Below are positions 1-4,662 of a stretch of DNA of 9,649 nucleotides, one piece after another. Within the stretch, counting starts at the first letter, position 1, and every line of letters begins with the position of its first letter. The stretch is from NCBI GenBank assembly GCA_030699625.1, contig JAUYLU010000038.1, positions 1 through 9,649 on the forward strand. Reading direction: 5' to 3'. Position numbers and translations under genes: made by a program. The notes beneath the pieces were generated by a model. The model was not told the DNA's origin. It ran no database searches and saw only the letters and a program-made list of their open reading frames with translations. The stretch comes from a bacterium. Its GTDB lineage: Bacteria > Patescibacteriota > Minisyncoccia > Phycocordibacterales > VMEP01.

Positions 1-238
1 ATAATAGGAGTTTTACGTAATTAAGGTGGTAATAATCACACCGGCATGCTTAAAAAGCGCCTTCCGTATAGGGTAGAAGACGCGGGAAGGGGGCCTATTC
101 TTGCATTTATTTTATTTCGACGAGCGAGGAGCGGATGAAAAGGTACTCATTTTCATATCGTCCGAGCGATGTCGAATCATAGGTTGAATACCGCGCGGCT
201 TGCCGCGCGTAAGCGCGAGCGGAGCGAGCGCTTATTCA
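1..238. other. Left-edge stretch with no recognisable gene
   Basis: All three plus-strand frames close within about 25 bases of the left edge, and the minus strand has only short ORFs. The longest I worked through is about 22 codons, read leftward from near 180, and resembles nothing known. There is no tRNA-like T-arm and no direct-repeat array. The right-hand part (192-235) holds GC-rich hairpins described separately. I see nothing else I can support. Confidence 0.6.
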
Positions 239-263
239 TTACCCCGGGGTTTGCGCCCCGGGG
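192..263 (-). terminator. Cluster of three GC-rich hairpins at the 3' end of the Gmad2 gene
   Basis: Three inverted repeats lie side by side. CCCCGGGG (242-249) pairs with CCCCGGGG (256-263) inside the last codons of the gene. AAGCGC and GCGCTT form a 6-bp stem at about 211-233. CGCGCGGC (192-199) pairs perfectly with GCCGCGCG (202-209). None is followed by a good T-run in the minus direction, so factor-independent termination is uncertain. The position just after a minus-strand stop codon makes a 3'-end role the most likely reading. Confidence 0.4.
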
Positions 264-823
264 GGACTATATTTGAAGCGGACGGGCAGGGAAAACGAAT
301 CCGCGTGCTCGGGAAGCCCCGACGGATTGTCCTTCTCGAAGACGAGCGTGCCCCCGTCGGTCGCGGGCGCTTTGAACGAGAGCGTCGCTTCGAATGGCAC
401 GAATTCCGTCGTCATCCATTCGCCTTGTGCTTGCGCGGGCACTACGGCGAGCTCGCGGCCGTTCCCGTCGAGAAGACGCACGGGAAAGGACGCCTCGAAA
501 TACCAGGTGCCGCGCGCCTCGCCGGAAACGACAAGCGGACTTCCCACGAGCGCTCCCTGTTTCGGCGCCGCCACCCGAAGAAGGTCTTTATAGGCGAGCG
601 GCGCCGTCTCCTCGGAGAACGTCTTTCCTCCCGCGCTGCACCTTCGTGGGTACGATTCCTGGACCGGGAAGCCGAGGGCGGCGCAGCGCTCGAAGCTGTC
701 GGCGAGGCGCGCCTTCTGAAAATCGAAGAGAAGGCACCAGTCGTCCTCGCATTCGTACATGAACGCGTAGGCGAGCACGGCGAGGCCGATGACAAGGAGA
801 GCGATGGCGAAGGCGGTTTTCAT
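239..823 (-). CDS. Membrane-anchored Gmad2-type Ig-like domain protein
   Basis: Predicted protein of 194 residues, probably anchored in the cytoplasmic membrane with its body outside. Residues 4-22 form a single hydrophobic helix that serves as signal or anchor. Residues 40-72 form a small module with C47, C62 and the run ESYPRRC followed by GGKTFSEE. This module recurs in Patescibacteria secreted proteins. Residues about 83-187 have the beta-rich pattern of the Gmad2 domain: a short LLRVAAPKQG opening, VVSGEARGTWYFEASFPVRLLD in the first strands, then TEFVPFEATLSF and a C-terminal strand. Gmad2 is an immunoglobulin-like domain named from spore-germination proteins. In non-sporulating bacteria its role is unknown, perhaps adhesion or envelope structure. 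Extra cysteines C25 and C30 follow the anchor. The ATG at 823 has a TATACT -10 about 20 bases upstream but only a weak Shine-Dalgarno. The domain assignment is from memory of the family pattern. Confidence 0.8.
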   Translation of the reverse strand: MKTAFAIALLVIGLAVLAYAFMYECEDDWCLLFDFQKARLADSFERCAALGFPVQESYPRRCSAGGKTFSEETAPLAYKDLLRVAAPKQGALVGSPLVVSGEARGTWYFEASFPVRLLDGNGRELAVVPAQAQGEWMTTEFVPFEATLSFKAPATDGGTLVFEKDNPSGLPEHADSFSLPVRFKYSPPGAQTPG

Positions 824-840
824 GAGGAAGCGTCTCTCGT

Positions 841-846
841 AGTATA
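841..846 (-). promoter_or_regulatory. Probable -10 box of the Gmad2 gene
   Basis: On the minus strand the sequence reads TATACT, about 17 bases before the ATG at 823. A convincing -35 hexamer is not visible at 16-18 bases. The remaining sequence up to the inverted-repeat element at 939 contains a 10-bp palindrome CTTACGTAAG near 875-884 but no gene. Confidence 0.4.
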
Positions 847-938
847 CTTTACAAACGAAACGGGCGACGCCTTCTTACGTAAGGGGGTTCCTCGCCGCAT
901 CGTCTTTATAAGCACGCTAAGGCTCGGTTATCCATGAA

Positions 939-1085
939 TCCTGTTAGAGATAAACCTTTGGTACGTCTCAGGATGTACCAAAGGTTTACGGGAACGCGCA
1001 GAATGTTAAAATGAAAAAATATAAAAACTAATTTTTTGGGAACGTTTTTTGAGAATAGCACGAGCGTTCCCTATCTCTAACAGGA
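939..1085 (+). repeat. Inverted-repeat element copy 1 (TCCTGTTAGAG family)
   Basis: A 147-bp unit bounded by perfect inverted repeats TCCTGTTAGAGATA (939-952) and TATCTCTAACAGGA (1072-1085). Just inside the left repeat is a 13-bp hairpin, AAACCTTTGGTAC with GTACCAAAGGTTT. GGGAACGC (991-998) can pair with GCGTTCCC (1064-1071), which abuts the right repeat. Together these give a three-way junction around an AT-rich core (about 1003-1036) that includes TATAAA. The element is flanked by a 4-bp direct repeat TGAA (935-938 and 1086-1089). The last base of the right repeat is the A of the cupredoxin start codon. There is no coding capacity. The family is also present at 3121-3234 and 3743-3889. Its mobile nature is inferred from the terminal repeats and flanking duplication. 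Confidence 0.8.
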
Positions 1086-1537
1086 TGAATAACAACGCTA
1101 TCGTCACGCTCCTCATCGTCATCGCCGTCATCATCGGCGGATTTTTCCTCTATCAGAAATATGCCGACCGGCCGAGCGCCGTGCGCGACGCAACGACCGA
1201 TGTCACCGCGCAAGGAGGGGCCACCTCGACCGACACGGGGCTTGTTGCGGACGACGAACTCGAGGTGAAAGAGTTCACGGTGACCGGGAAACCGTTCTCC
1301 CTCACCCCGAACACCATCACGGTGGACCGGGGCGACAGGGTGCGCATCGTCTTCAAGAACGAACAAGGCACCCACGACTTCGTCATCGACGAGTTCGACG
1401 TAAGGACGCCCGTCATCGGCGCCGGGAAAAGCGCCACCATCGAATTCACCGCGGGAAGCGCCGGTACGTACGATTACTACTGCAGCGTCGGGAATCACCG
1501 CGCGCAGGGCATGGAGGGCGCTTTCATCGTCCGTTAG
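1085..1537 (+). CDS. Membrane-anchored cupredoxin (plastocyanin/azurin-like blue copper protein)
   Basis: Predicted protein of 150 residues, likely an electron carrier or copper-binding protein on the outer face of the membrane. Residues 5-23 are a hydrophobic anchor and residues 24-58 a hydrophilic Ala/Thr-rich linker. Residues about 60-150 form the cupredoxin domain. The four type-1 copper ligands are all visible: H97 in GTHDF, then C133, H138 and M143 in the block YYCSVGNHRAQGM, giving the C-x4-H-x4-M spacing of plastocyanin-like sites. I chose the ATG at 1085 because the anchor starts right after it. A TTG at 1049 would add 12 unlikely residues encoded inside the inverted-repeat element. 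The start codon overlaps the end of that element, so AGG touches ATG with no normal Shine-Dalgarno spacing. The stop codon overlaps the stop of the convergent PsbP-like gene. The redox partner is unknown. Confidence 0.93.
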   Translation: MNNNAIVTLLIVIAVIIGGFFLYQKYADRPSAVRDATTDVTAQGGATSTDTGLVADDELEVKEFTVTGKPFSLTPNTITVDRGDRVRIVFKNEQGTHDFVIDEFDVRTPVIGAGKSATIEFTAGSAGTYDYYCSVGNHRAQGMEGAFIVR

Positions 1538-2106
1538 AACGTTTTGAACGAGGGCGCCACGGTCTCCTCGAAATCGCTGCGGAGCTTGTCCTCGGGCGTG
1601 TGATACGTGACCGAGAGCATCACCACGTTCCCGCCGTGGAGAAAGACGACGCTCTCGCCCCTATAGAGGCCGTCCCATGTGTAGGTGACCGCTTCCGTGC
1701 CGTCGATGGTGGTCGAGGCGTACCGCTCGTCGGAAAGCTTCCAGTTCGAAAAATTGGTTCCCCGTATCCACGCCCAGAGCGCCTGGTTGTCGAGGTCGTT
1801 CTGATAGAAGTCGACGGAAATGGACGGCGGCGCTTCGGTGCCGAGCACCTTTCCCGCAAGCAGGTCGCGCACGAACGGCGTGTCTTCGAAAAGGGAGATA
1901 TTGTAATGCCGCCGCTCCCCGTTCCCGACTTCCTTCTCGTCGAGCACGTAGCCGTCGGGATACGTGAACTCTATGCCGTAGGCCTCGTTCCGATACGAGT
2001 TCAGAAGCGCCTCCGGCGCGCGCACAAGGCCGCTTTTGAAAAGGAAGTAGAAGCCCCCCGCAACAAGGAGAAGCAGGGCGAGGGCGATGATGTTTTTCCC
2101 GGTCAC
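1534..2106 (-). CDS. Membrane-anchored PsbP/DUF1795-like protein
   Basis: Predicted protein of 190 residues with one N-terminal hydrophobic helix (residues 6-23), so likely anchored with the body outside. After the helix comes SYRNEAYGIEFTYPDGYVLDE (residues 37-57). This 'YGIxFxYP-xGY' opening is shared by PsbP-like and DUF1795/Mog1-fold proteins. The pattern continues with strands carrying STTIDGTEAVTYTW (residues 131-144) and a C-terminal helix-strand ending EETVAPSF, as the fold expects. In Patescibacteria such proteins are common and uncharacterised. The start is GTG at 2106; no in-frame ATG precedes it. No Shine-Dalgarno is visible, but an extended -10 (TGCTATCAT) sits about 10 bases upstream. 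The stop TAA overlaps the stop TAG of the cupredoxin on the other strand. The fold call is from the sequence pattern only. Confidence 0.72.
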   Translation of the reverse strand: MTGKNIIALALLLLVAGGFYFLFKSGLVRAPEALLNSYRNEAYGIEFTYPDGYVLDEKEVGNGERRHYNISLFEDTPFVRDLLAGKVLGTEAPPSISVDFYQNDLDNQALWAWIRGTNFSNWKLSDERYASTTIDGTEAVTYTWDGLYRGESVVFLHGGNVVMLSVTYHTPEDKLRSDFEETVAPSFKTF

Positions 2107-2312
2107 GATGGTTGATATGATAGCAGGTCTTTCGGCTTTTGGGCACGCTTCGGCGGCGCCACCCCCTTGCGGGAGGGCCCGCGGCGGGACAATCGAAGGA
2201 ACCCTTTATCCCTGAAGCGGGCGTGGAATTGCAGTTTGAGGAGGACGAGGGCGAGCTTGCAGTTGGTGAGGGCGTACGCGGGAAGCAGTTTGTTTTTTGA
2301 CGGAAATGCCAT
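2103..2312 (-). CDS. Possible small basic protein or gene remnant (69 codons)
   Basis: An ATG-started ORF whose TGA overlaps the GTG of the PsbP-like gene (GTGA junction), as in translationally coupled pairs. Codons from about 10 to 33 have C or G in almost every third position, like the true genes here. The rest loses that bias, and the last codons run through the apparent -10 of the next gene. The peptide is rich in Lys and Arg in its second half and has no recognised domain. It may be a real small protein, a decayed remnant, or chance. A GC-rich inverted repeat (CCCGC with GCGGG near 2170-2190) lies within it. Confidence 0.25.
   Translation of the reverse strand: MAFPSKNKLLPAYALTNCKLALVLLKLQFHARFRDKGFLRLSRRGPSRKGVAPPKRAQKPKDLLSYQPS
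2114..2122 (-). promoter_or_regulatory. Extended -10 promoter for the PsbP-like gene, possibly leaderless
   Basis: On the minus strand TGCTATCAT fits the extended -10 pattern TGnTAnnaT and is followed by about 8 bases and the GTG start codon. With no Shine-Dalgarno in front of that GTG, transcription starting at or next to the start codon is a reasonable inference. Confidence 0.4.
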
Positions 2313-2366
2313 GGGCGGCTGTTGCTTTTCTAAAAATTGATAATGCGCGGCCAGAACCCGAATAGG

Positions 2367-2400
2367 AACGACCCGGACGCTAGAGCGCGTCCGGGTCGTT
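2367..2400 (-). terminator. 14-bp hairpin enclosing the stop codon of the VOC gene
   Basis: AACGACCCGGACGC (2367-2380) pairs perfectly with GCGTCCGGGTCGTT (2387-2400) around a 6-base loop. The TAG stop of the minus-strand VOC gene (2380-2382) lies at the loop edge, so the last codons form one arm. On the plus strand the stem is followed by TTTT. On the minus strand it is followed only by TT. It is a strong hairpin whose terminator role for the VOC gene is likely but whose T-run is weak. Confidence 0.6.
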
Positions 2401-2772
2401 TTCGAGCACCCCGAAAAGGTTCTCCTCGGTATCCTTGCAGTAGGCGAGCCAGCCGACGCCGGGCACCGCCATGGCGGGAACCATAAGGATGCCGCCGTTC
2501 GCCGCCACTTTCTCGAGCGCGAGGTCGACGTCCTCCACCCCCACCACGCAGACGTAGGCGTTCACGGGATCGCCTGCTTCGGGAGCGCCGCTCGTGCGGC
2601 GCATAATGCCCCCGTTCACCCCCGGTTCGCCTTCTTTGCCCGTCATGACGTTCCAGTATTCCCCCAGGCCGTCCCGCTTGCTAATCTGCCAGCCGAACAC
2701 GGCTTTATAGAATTCGACCGCCCGGGGCGGGTCTTGGGCGTTTATTTCGAAATGGATGACGCGCGAGGACAT
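2380..2772 (-). CDS. VOC/glyoxalase-fold protein
   Basis: Predicted protein of 130 residues from the ATG at 2772; an in-frame ATG at 2793 would add seven residues. It shows the paired beta-alpha-beta-beta-beta modules of the vicinal oxygen chelate superfamily. The first module opens VIHFEINAQDPPRAVEFYKAVFGW (residues 5-28), the classic start of PhnB/bleomycin-resistance/glyoxalase-like proteins. The second opens NAYVCVVGVEDVDLALEKVAANGG (residues 71-94) and ends with AYCKDTEENLFGVLE. Candidate metal ligands are H7 and E124, the positions usual for one-metal VOC proteins. The substrate cannot be told from sequence. Cytosolic, no signal peptide. GGGAGGG lies directly before the upstream ATG but 21 bases before the chosen one, so the start is not settled. 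The stop codon lies inside a terminator-like hairpin. Confidence 0.88.
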   Translation of the reverse strand: MSSRVIHFEINAQDPPRAVEFYKAVFGWQISKRDGLGEYWNVMTGKEGEPGVNGGIMRRTSGAPEAGDPVNAYVCVVGVEDVDLALEKVAANGGILMVPAMAVPGVGWLAYCKDTEENLFGVLENDPDAL

Positions 2773-2849
2773 CGTGCATAAGGGTAGACGCATCCCTCCC
2801 CCGTTTCATTTCAATTCTCCTTAATTTCCCGAATATCAACGGCTGCAAA

Positions 2850-2864
2850 CGCCGCAAGGCGGCG
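2850..2864 (-). terminator. Small GC hairpin after the coiled-coil gene
   Basis: CGCCGC (2850-2855) pairs with GCGGCG (2859-2864) around a 3-base loop, six bases after the minus-strand stop codon at 2870-2872. In the minus direction it is followed by TTTGC, a short T-run. A weak intrinsic terminator is plausible. Confidence 0.4.
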
Positions 2865-2869
2865 CCTCT

Positions 2870-3112
2870 CTACATCCGGTCGCGCAGGTTCTGGTACGCG
2901 GCGCGCAGGTCCGCAAGGCCCTTTTTGAAATCGTCCTTCGCGCGTCCTAAGGCGTCTTCGCCCCCTTCCCGCGCCGCCTCGAAGCGGCGCTTAAGGTCGT
3001 CGCGCTTCTCCTTGAGGTCGCGCACCTTCCCCTGCCATTCGTCCCTGGCCTCGCGGCCGAGCGTCTCTATCTTCTTGTCGAGGTCGTCGAGCGCGTCCTT
3101 GAGTTTTTCCAT
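2870..3112 (-). CDS. Short charged coiled-coil protein, sll1863-like
   Basis: Predicted cytosolic protein of 80 residues. It is almost wholly helical and extremely charged, with heptad-like spacing of Leu, Ala and Phe from MEKLKDALDDLDKKIETLG to the C-terminal LRAAYQNLRDRM. It resembles the small coiled-coil proteins annotated as 'sll1863 family stress response protein', which begin in the same MEKLK style. This resemblance is from memory, and the function of that family is unclear. Two in-frame ATGs exist, at 3121 and 3112. I prefer 3112 because AGG from the inverted-repeat element then sits 9 bases upstream, a workable Shine-Dalgarno spacing, whereas it touches the ATG at 3121. The DSRCP gene next door has the same double-ATG arrangement. 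The whole 5' leader is element copy 2, so any promoter must lie in or beyond it. Confidence 0.75.
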   Translation of the reverse strand: MEKLKDALDDLDKKIETLGREARDEWQGKVRDLKEKRDDLKRRFEAAREGGEDALGRAKDDFKKGLADLRAAYQNLRDRM

Positions 3113-3120
3113 GGTCTCCA

Positions 3121-3234
3121 TCCTGTTAGAGGCAGGTCGCGGTCGCCCGCGGTTTGCCAAGTTATTACCAAATAATTTTCTGCCTATCCTCTACATCCCC
3201 CTGTTATAGATCGCGACCGCGGCCTCTAACAGGA
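3121..3234. repeat. Inverted-repeat element copy 2 (TCCTGTTAGAG family, diverged core)
   Basis: A 114-bp unit bounded by perfect 13-bp inverted repeats TCCTGTTAGAGGC (3121-3133) and GCCTCTAACAGGA (3222-3234). The sixth-from-inside positions differ from copies 1 and 3 (GGC in place of GATA) on both ends, keeping the pairing. An inner stem CGCGGTCGC (3138-3146) pairs with GCGACCGCG (3213-3221), which abuts the right repeat. The core is AT-rich (3160-3180). A seventh, imperfect repeat end CCTGTTATAG (3200-3209) lies inside and could pair with the right end instead. The outside flanks carry CCATGG on both sides (3109-3114 and 3235-3240) and CCA directly next to both ends. It lies in front of the coiled-coil gene. 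Confidence 0.75.
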
Positions 3235-3278
3235 CCATGGCACCCCTGACGCGGCCCGAAGTGGTTTCTTTCAAATGC

Positions 3279-3734
3279 TTAGAATTCGCCGCCTACCTTC
3301 CGTAAAATTTTAAAATTGAAAATATAGTCCGCAGGCGGGATGGAAACACCTGCGCGCGGCGGCGGCTCGGCGTCGACGAATTCGATCTTTTCCGACTCGG
3401 TTTCGAAGGCGTCGCCAATCGCCATAACCACGATGCTCTCCGTGAGCGCGCTCCTTACTCGCACTTTGACGCGCACCGTGCCCGCCTGGATGCAGGTGGC
3501 GTCGACGGGACAGCGGCTGTCCTCGAGCACCTGAAGCGGCGTCACCGCGACGCCGAGCGTCTTCCCCTCGAGATAGAGGCTCGCCGCAAGCATGCCGGTC
3601 GCCGCATAGTCGGCGGCGCCTCCCTGCCCGCCCGGCGTCTCGGGCGCGGTGAGCGGCGCGGGAATGATGAAGGCGACGACGAAAAATGCCAAGACAAGGG
3701 CGAGTAGCGCGCCGAGCTCTTTTCCGAGGCTCAT
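3279..3734 (-). CDS. Membrane-anchored protein with DSRCPVDATC motif
   Basis: Predicted protein of 151 residues from the ATG at 3734; an in-frame ATG at 3743 adds three. Counting from 3743, residues 10-28 are a hydrophobic anchor, residues 30-48 a Pro/Gly-rich linker, and the rest a beta-rich domain presumably outside the membrane. The hallmark is TPLQVLEDSRCPVDATCIQAGTVRVKVRV (residues 68-96), with C78 and C84 six apart. This 'DSRCP-x4-C-x2-AG' motif is common in small secreted Patescibacteria and other bacterial proteins, and the two cysteines may form a disulfide. The function is not known. The preferred start has AGG of the inverted-repeat element 9 bases upstream, exactly as in the coiled-coil gene. 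The stop TAA lies close to the end of a 22-codon plus-strand ORF that starts at 3237; I do not believe that ORF. Confidence 0.78.
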   Translation of the reverse strand: MSLGKELGALLALVLAFFVVAFIIPAPLTAPETPGGQGGAADYAATGMLAASLYLEGKTLGVAVTPLQVLEDSRCPVDATCIQAGTVRVKVRVRSALTESIVVMAIGDAFETESEKIEFVDAEPPPRAGVSIPPADYIFNFKILRKVGGEF

Positions 3735-3742
3735 ATGGCCCA

Positions 3743-3889
3743 TCCTGTTAGAGATAAGGAACGCTCGTTTTCTGCAAAAAAAGCGTTTTCCTACGATTAA
3801 TTTTAAATTCTTCTTTCATACTATTGATTGTATGCGTTCCTGTAAGCCTTTGGCAATGTGCCATTGCCAAAGGCTTATCTCTAACAGGA
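3743..3889 (-). repeat. Inverted-repeat element copy 3 (TCCTGTTAGAG family)
   Basis: A 147-bp unit, same length as copy 1 and in the opposite orientation, bounded by perfect 16-bp inverted repeats TCCTGTTAGAGATAAG (3743-3758) and CTTATCTCTAACAGGA (3874-3889). Read on the minus strand it aligns with copy 1 end to end. There is a hairpin AAGCCTTTGGCAATG with CATTGCCAAAGGCTT near the gene-distal end, then AGGAACGC, an AT-rich core, a T-run, and GCGTTCCT against the gene-side repeat. The stems differ from copy 1 by paired changes. The gene-side end runs into the DSRCP gene start. The 8-bp sequence CTCATATG occurs on both sides (3730-3737 and 3890-3897), five bases away from the element on the gene side and adjacent on the other. 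Confidence 0.8.
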
Positions 3890-4024
3890 CTCATATGATA
3901 CTAGACGTTTGCGGAGAAGGATATGTCCGCTGCGAGTTCGGTGTGGCCTCCGCGGAAACCGCGGAGGGGCCGCCGTTCTGGAAAATAAGACGTCCGTCAC
4001 GGTTTCGTTTCATGGACCAATTAA
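3890..4024. other. Intergenic stretch with a GC hairpin and an unlikely 60-codon ORF
   Basis: A plus-strand ATG at 3895, six bases after the AGG of element copy 3, opens a 60-codon frame that runs through a strong terminator to 4077. Its product has no recognisable domain and its codon use is not like the neighbours, so I do not call a gene. A 9-bp hairpin, CCTCCGCGG (3947-3955) with CCGCGGAGG (3959-3967) around AAA, sits in the middle with no T-run after it on either strand. It could be a remnant terminator or part of a small transcript. Confidence 0.4.
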
Positions 4025-4051
4025 AAGAGCCCCGCGTCATGCGGGGCTCTT
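4025..4051 (-). terminator. Bidirectional terminator at the end of the 154-codon gene
   Basis: AAGAGCCCCGC (4025-4035) pairs with GCGGGGCTCTT (4041-4051) around a 5-base loop. On the minus strand it is followed by TTAATT, and on the plus strand by GTTCTTTTC. The TGA stop of the minus gene (4037-4039) lies inside the loop. This is one of the clearest terminators in the window. Confidence 0.8.
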
Positions 4052-4501
4052 GTTCTTTTCACTCGTTCTTTTTCTGAGGGCGCGTCGCGCGGAGCGGCCG
4101 GCCAATGCCTTTTCCCTTTTGCCCTCGTCCTTCCGTGCCCTCACGAACGACCGGAGCGCCGGAGAGGCGAGCTCCGCTTTGATGCCCATGTCGGCGAGGC
4201 GGTAGAGCGAAACCTTCGTGTTCCGCCGCTCCACGAAATGGAGCTGCCATCGCCCCTCCGCGCTTTTGTGGAGTTCGGCGGGCTCGTTTTCGCCGATCAT
4301 GAACTCGTGCCGCGCCGCGCGCGGTACGGACGAGAGGGTGAGAAGCGCTTCTTCTCCTTCGCCGAAATGGATGACTCCCTCGGCGGGCGTCGCGCCTTCG
4401 CGGCAGAATGCGGCCCTTTTTGTGCCGGTGCTCCGTATGTCGTACTTCTCGCCCGCTTTCGCAGGCTCGAGTTTCCCTTCAGCGATGACCGTAGTGCCCA
4501 T
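4037..4501 (-). CDS. Hypothetical protein, 154 residues, basic C-terminus
   Basis: I do not recognise this protein. It has no signal peptide or membrane helix. Residues 1-90 look beta-rich: an opening MGTTVIAEGKLEPAKAGEKYDI, then alternating short strands such as ALLTLSSV, HEFMIGE and RWQLHFVE. Residues about 93-115 are helix-like (NTKVSLYRLADMGIKAELAS). The last 35 residues are dominated by Arg, Lys and Ala, the kind of tail that binds nucleic acid or is simply disordered. The ATG at 4501 has a good Shine-Dalgarno, AGGAGG, 9 bases upstream, and a sigma70-type promoter further up. An overlapping ATG four bases earlier is in another frame and stops quickly. The leader resembles that of the next gene upstream. 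The stop codon lies in the loop of the terminator. Codon bias supports real coding. Confidence 0.7.
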   Translation of the reverse strand: MGTTVIAEGKLEPAKAGEKYDIRSTGTKRAAFCREGATPAEGVIHFGEGEEALLTLSSVPRAARHEFMIGENEPAELHKSAEGRWQLHFVERRNTKVSLYRLADMGIKAELASPALRSFVRARKDEGKREKALAGRSARRALRKRTSEKNKSPA

Positions 4502-4552
4502 GCATCGGGCCCTCCTTTCAGGTTGAAAATTTGATCAGTTGGTTCTGTGGGC

Positions 4553-4580
4553 AGTGTATGCTTCCCGTCGGGTTTTGCAA
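4553..4580 (-). promoter_or_regulatory. Sigma70-type promoter of the 154-residue gene
   Basis: On the minus strand TTGCAA (4575-4580) and TACACT (4553-4558) are separated by 16 bases. The -10 lies about 50 bases before the ATG at 4501, leaving a leader that ends in CCTGAAAGGAGGG. It lies between the terminator of the upstream gene (4616-4642) and the start codon, where a promoter is expected. Confidence 0.55.
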
Positions 4581-4615
4581 GGATGGCAAAAAAAAATGCG
4601 TTTAGAAAATGAAAA

Positions 4616-4642
4616 AGCCCCGCTCCGGTCAAGGAGGGGGCT
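4616..4642 (-). terminator. Intrinsic terminator of the 105-residue gene
   Basis: AGCCCC (4616-4621) and CTCC (4623-4626) pair with GGAG (4633-4636) and GGGGCT (4637-4642), with one bulged G and a 6-base loop. In the minus direction the stem is followed by TTTTTCATTTTC, a good T-rich tail. It lies about 20 bases after the minus-strand stop at 4663. Confidence 0.8.
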
Positions 4643-4662
4643 GTCGCGCGATGGACGCGCCG

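Noticed and set aside
200..937. A 245-codon plus-strand ORF
   Set aside because: It is the shadow of the minus-strand Gmad2 gene, which has a signal anchor, recognisable domain motifs and proper codon bias. The plus-strand product is an Arg/Gly/Glu-rich mixture with no domain.
3237..3305. A 22-codon plus-strand ORF starting at the CCATGG next to element copy 2
   Set aside because: Short, overlaps the 3' end of the DSRCP gene, and has no conserved feature; kept only as part of the ATG-near-ends observation.
939..3889. The inverted-repeat elements as integron attC sites, because of GTTAGAG and CTCTAAC ends
   Set aside because: attC sites begin with RYYYAAC and end with GTTRRRY; here the arrangement is the opposite, and GTTAGAG does not end in a pyrimidine. 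There is no integrase or cassette array.
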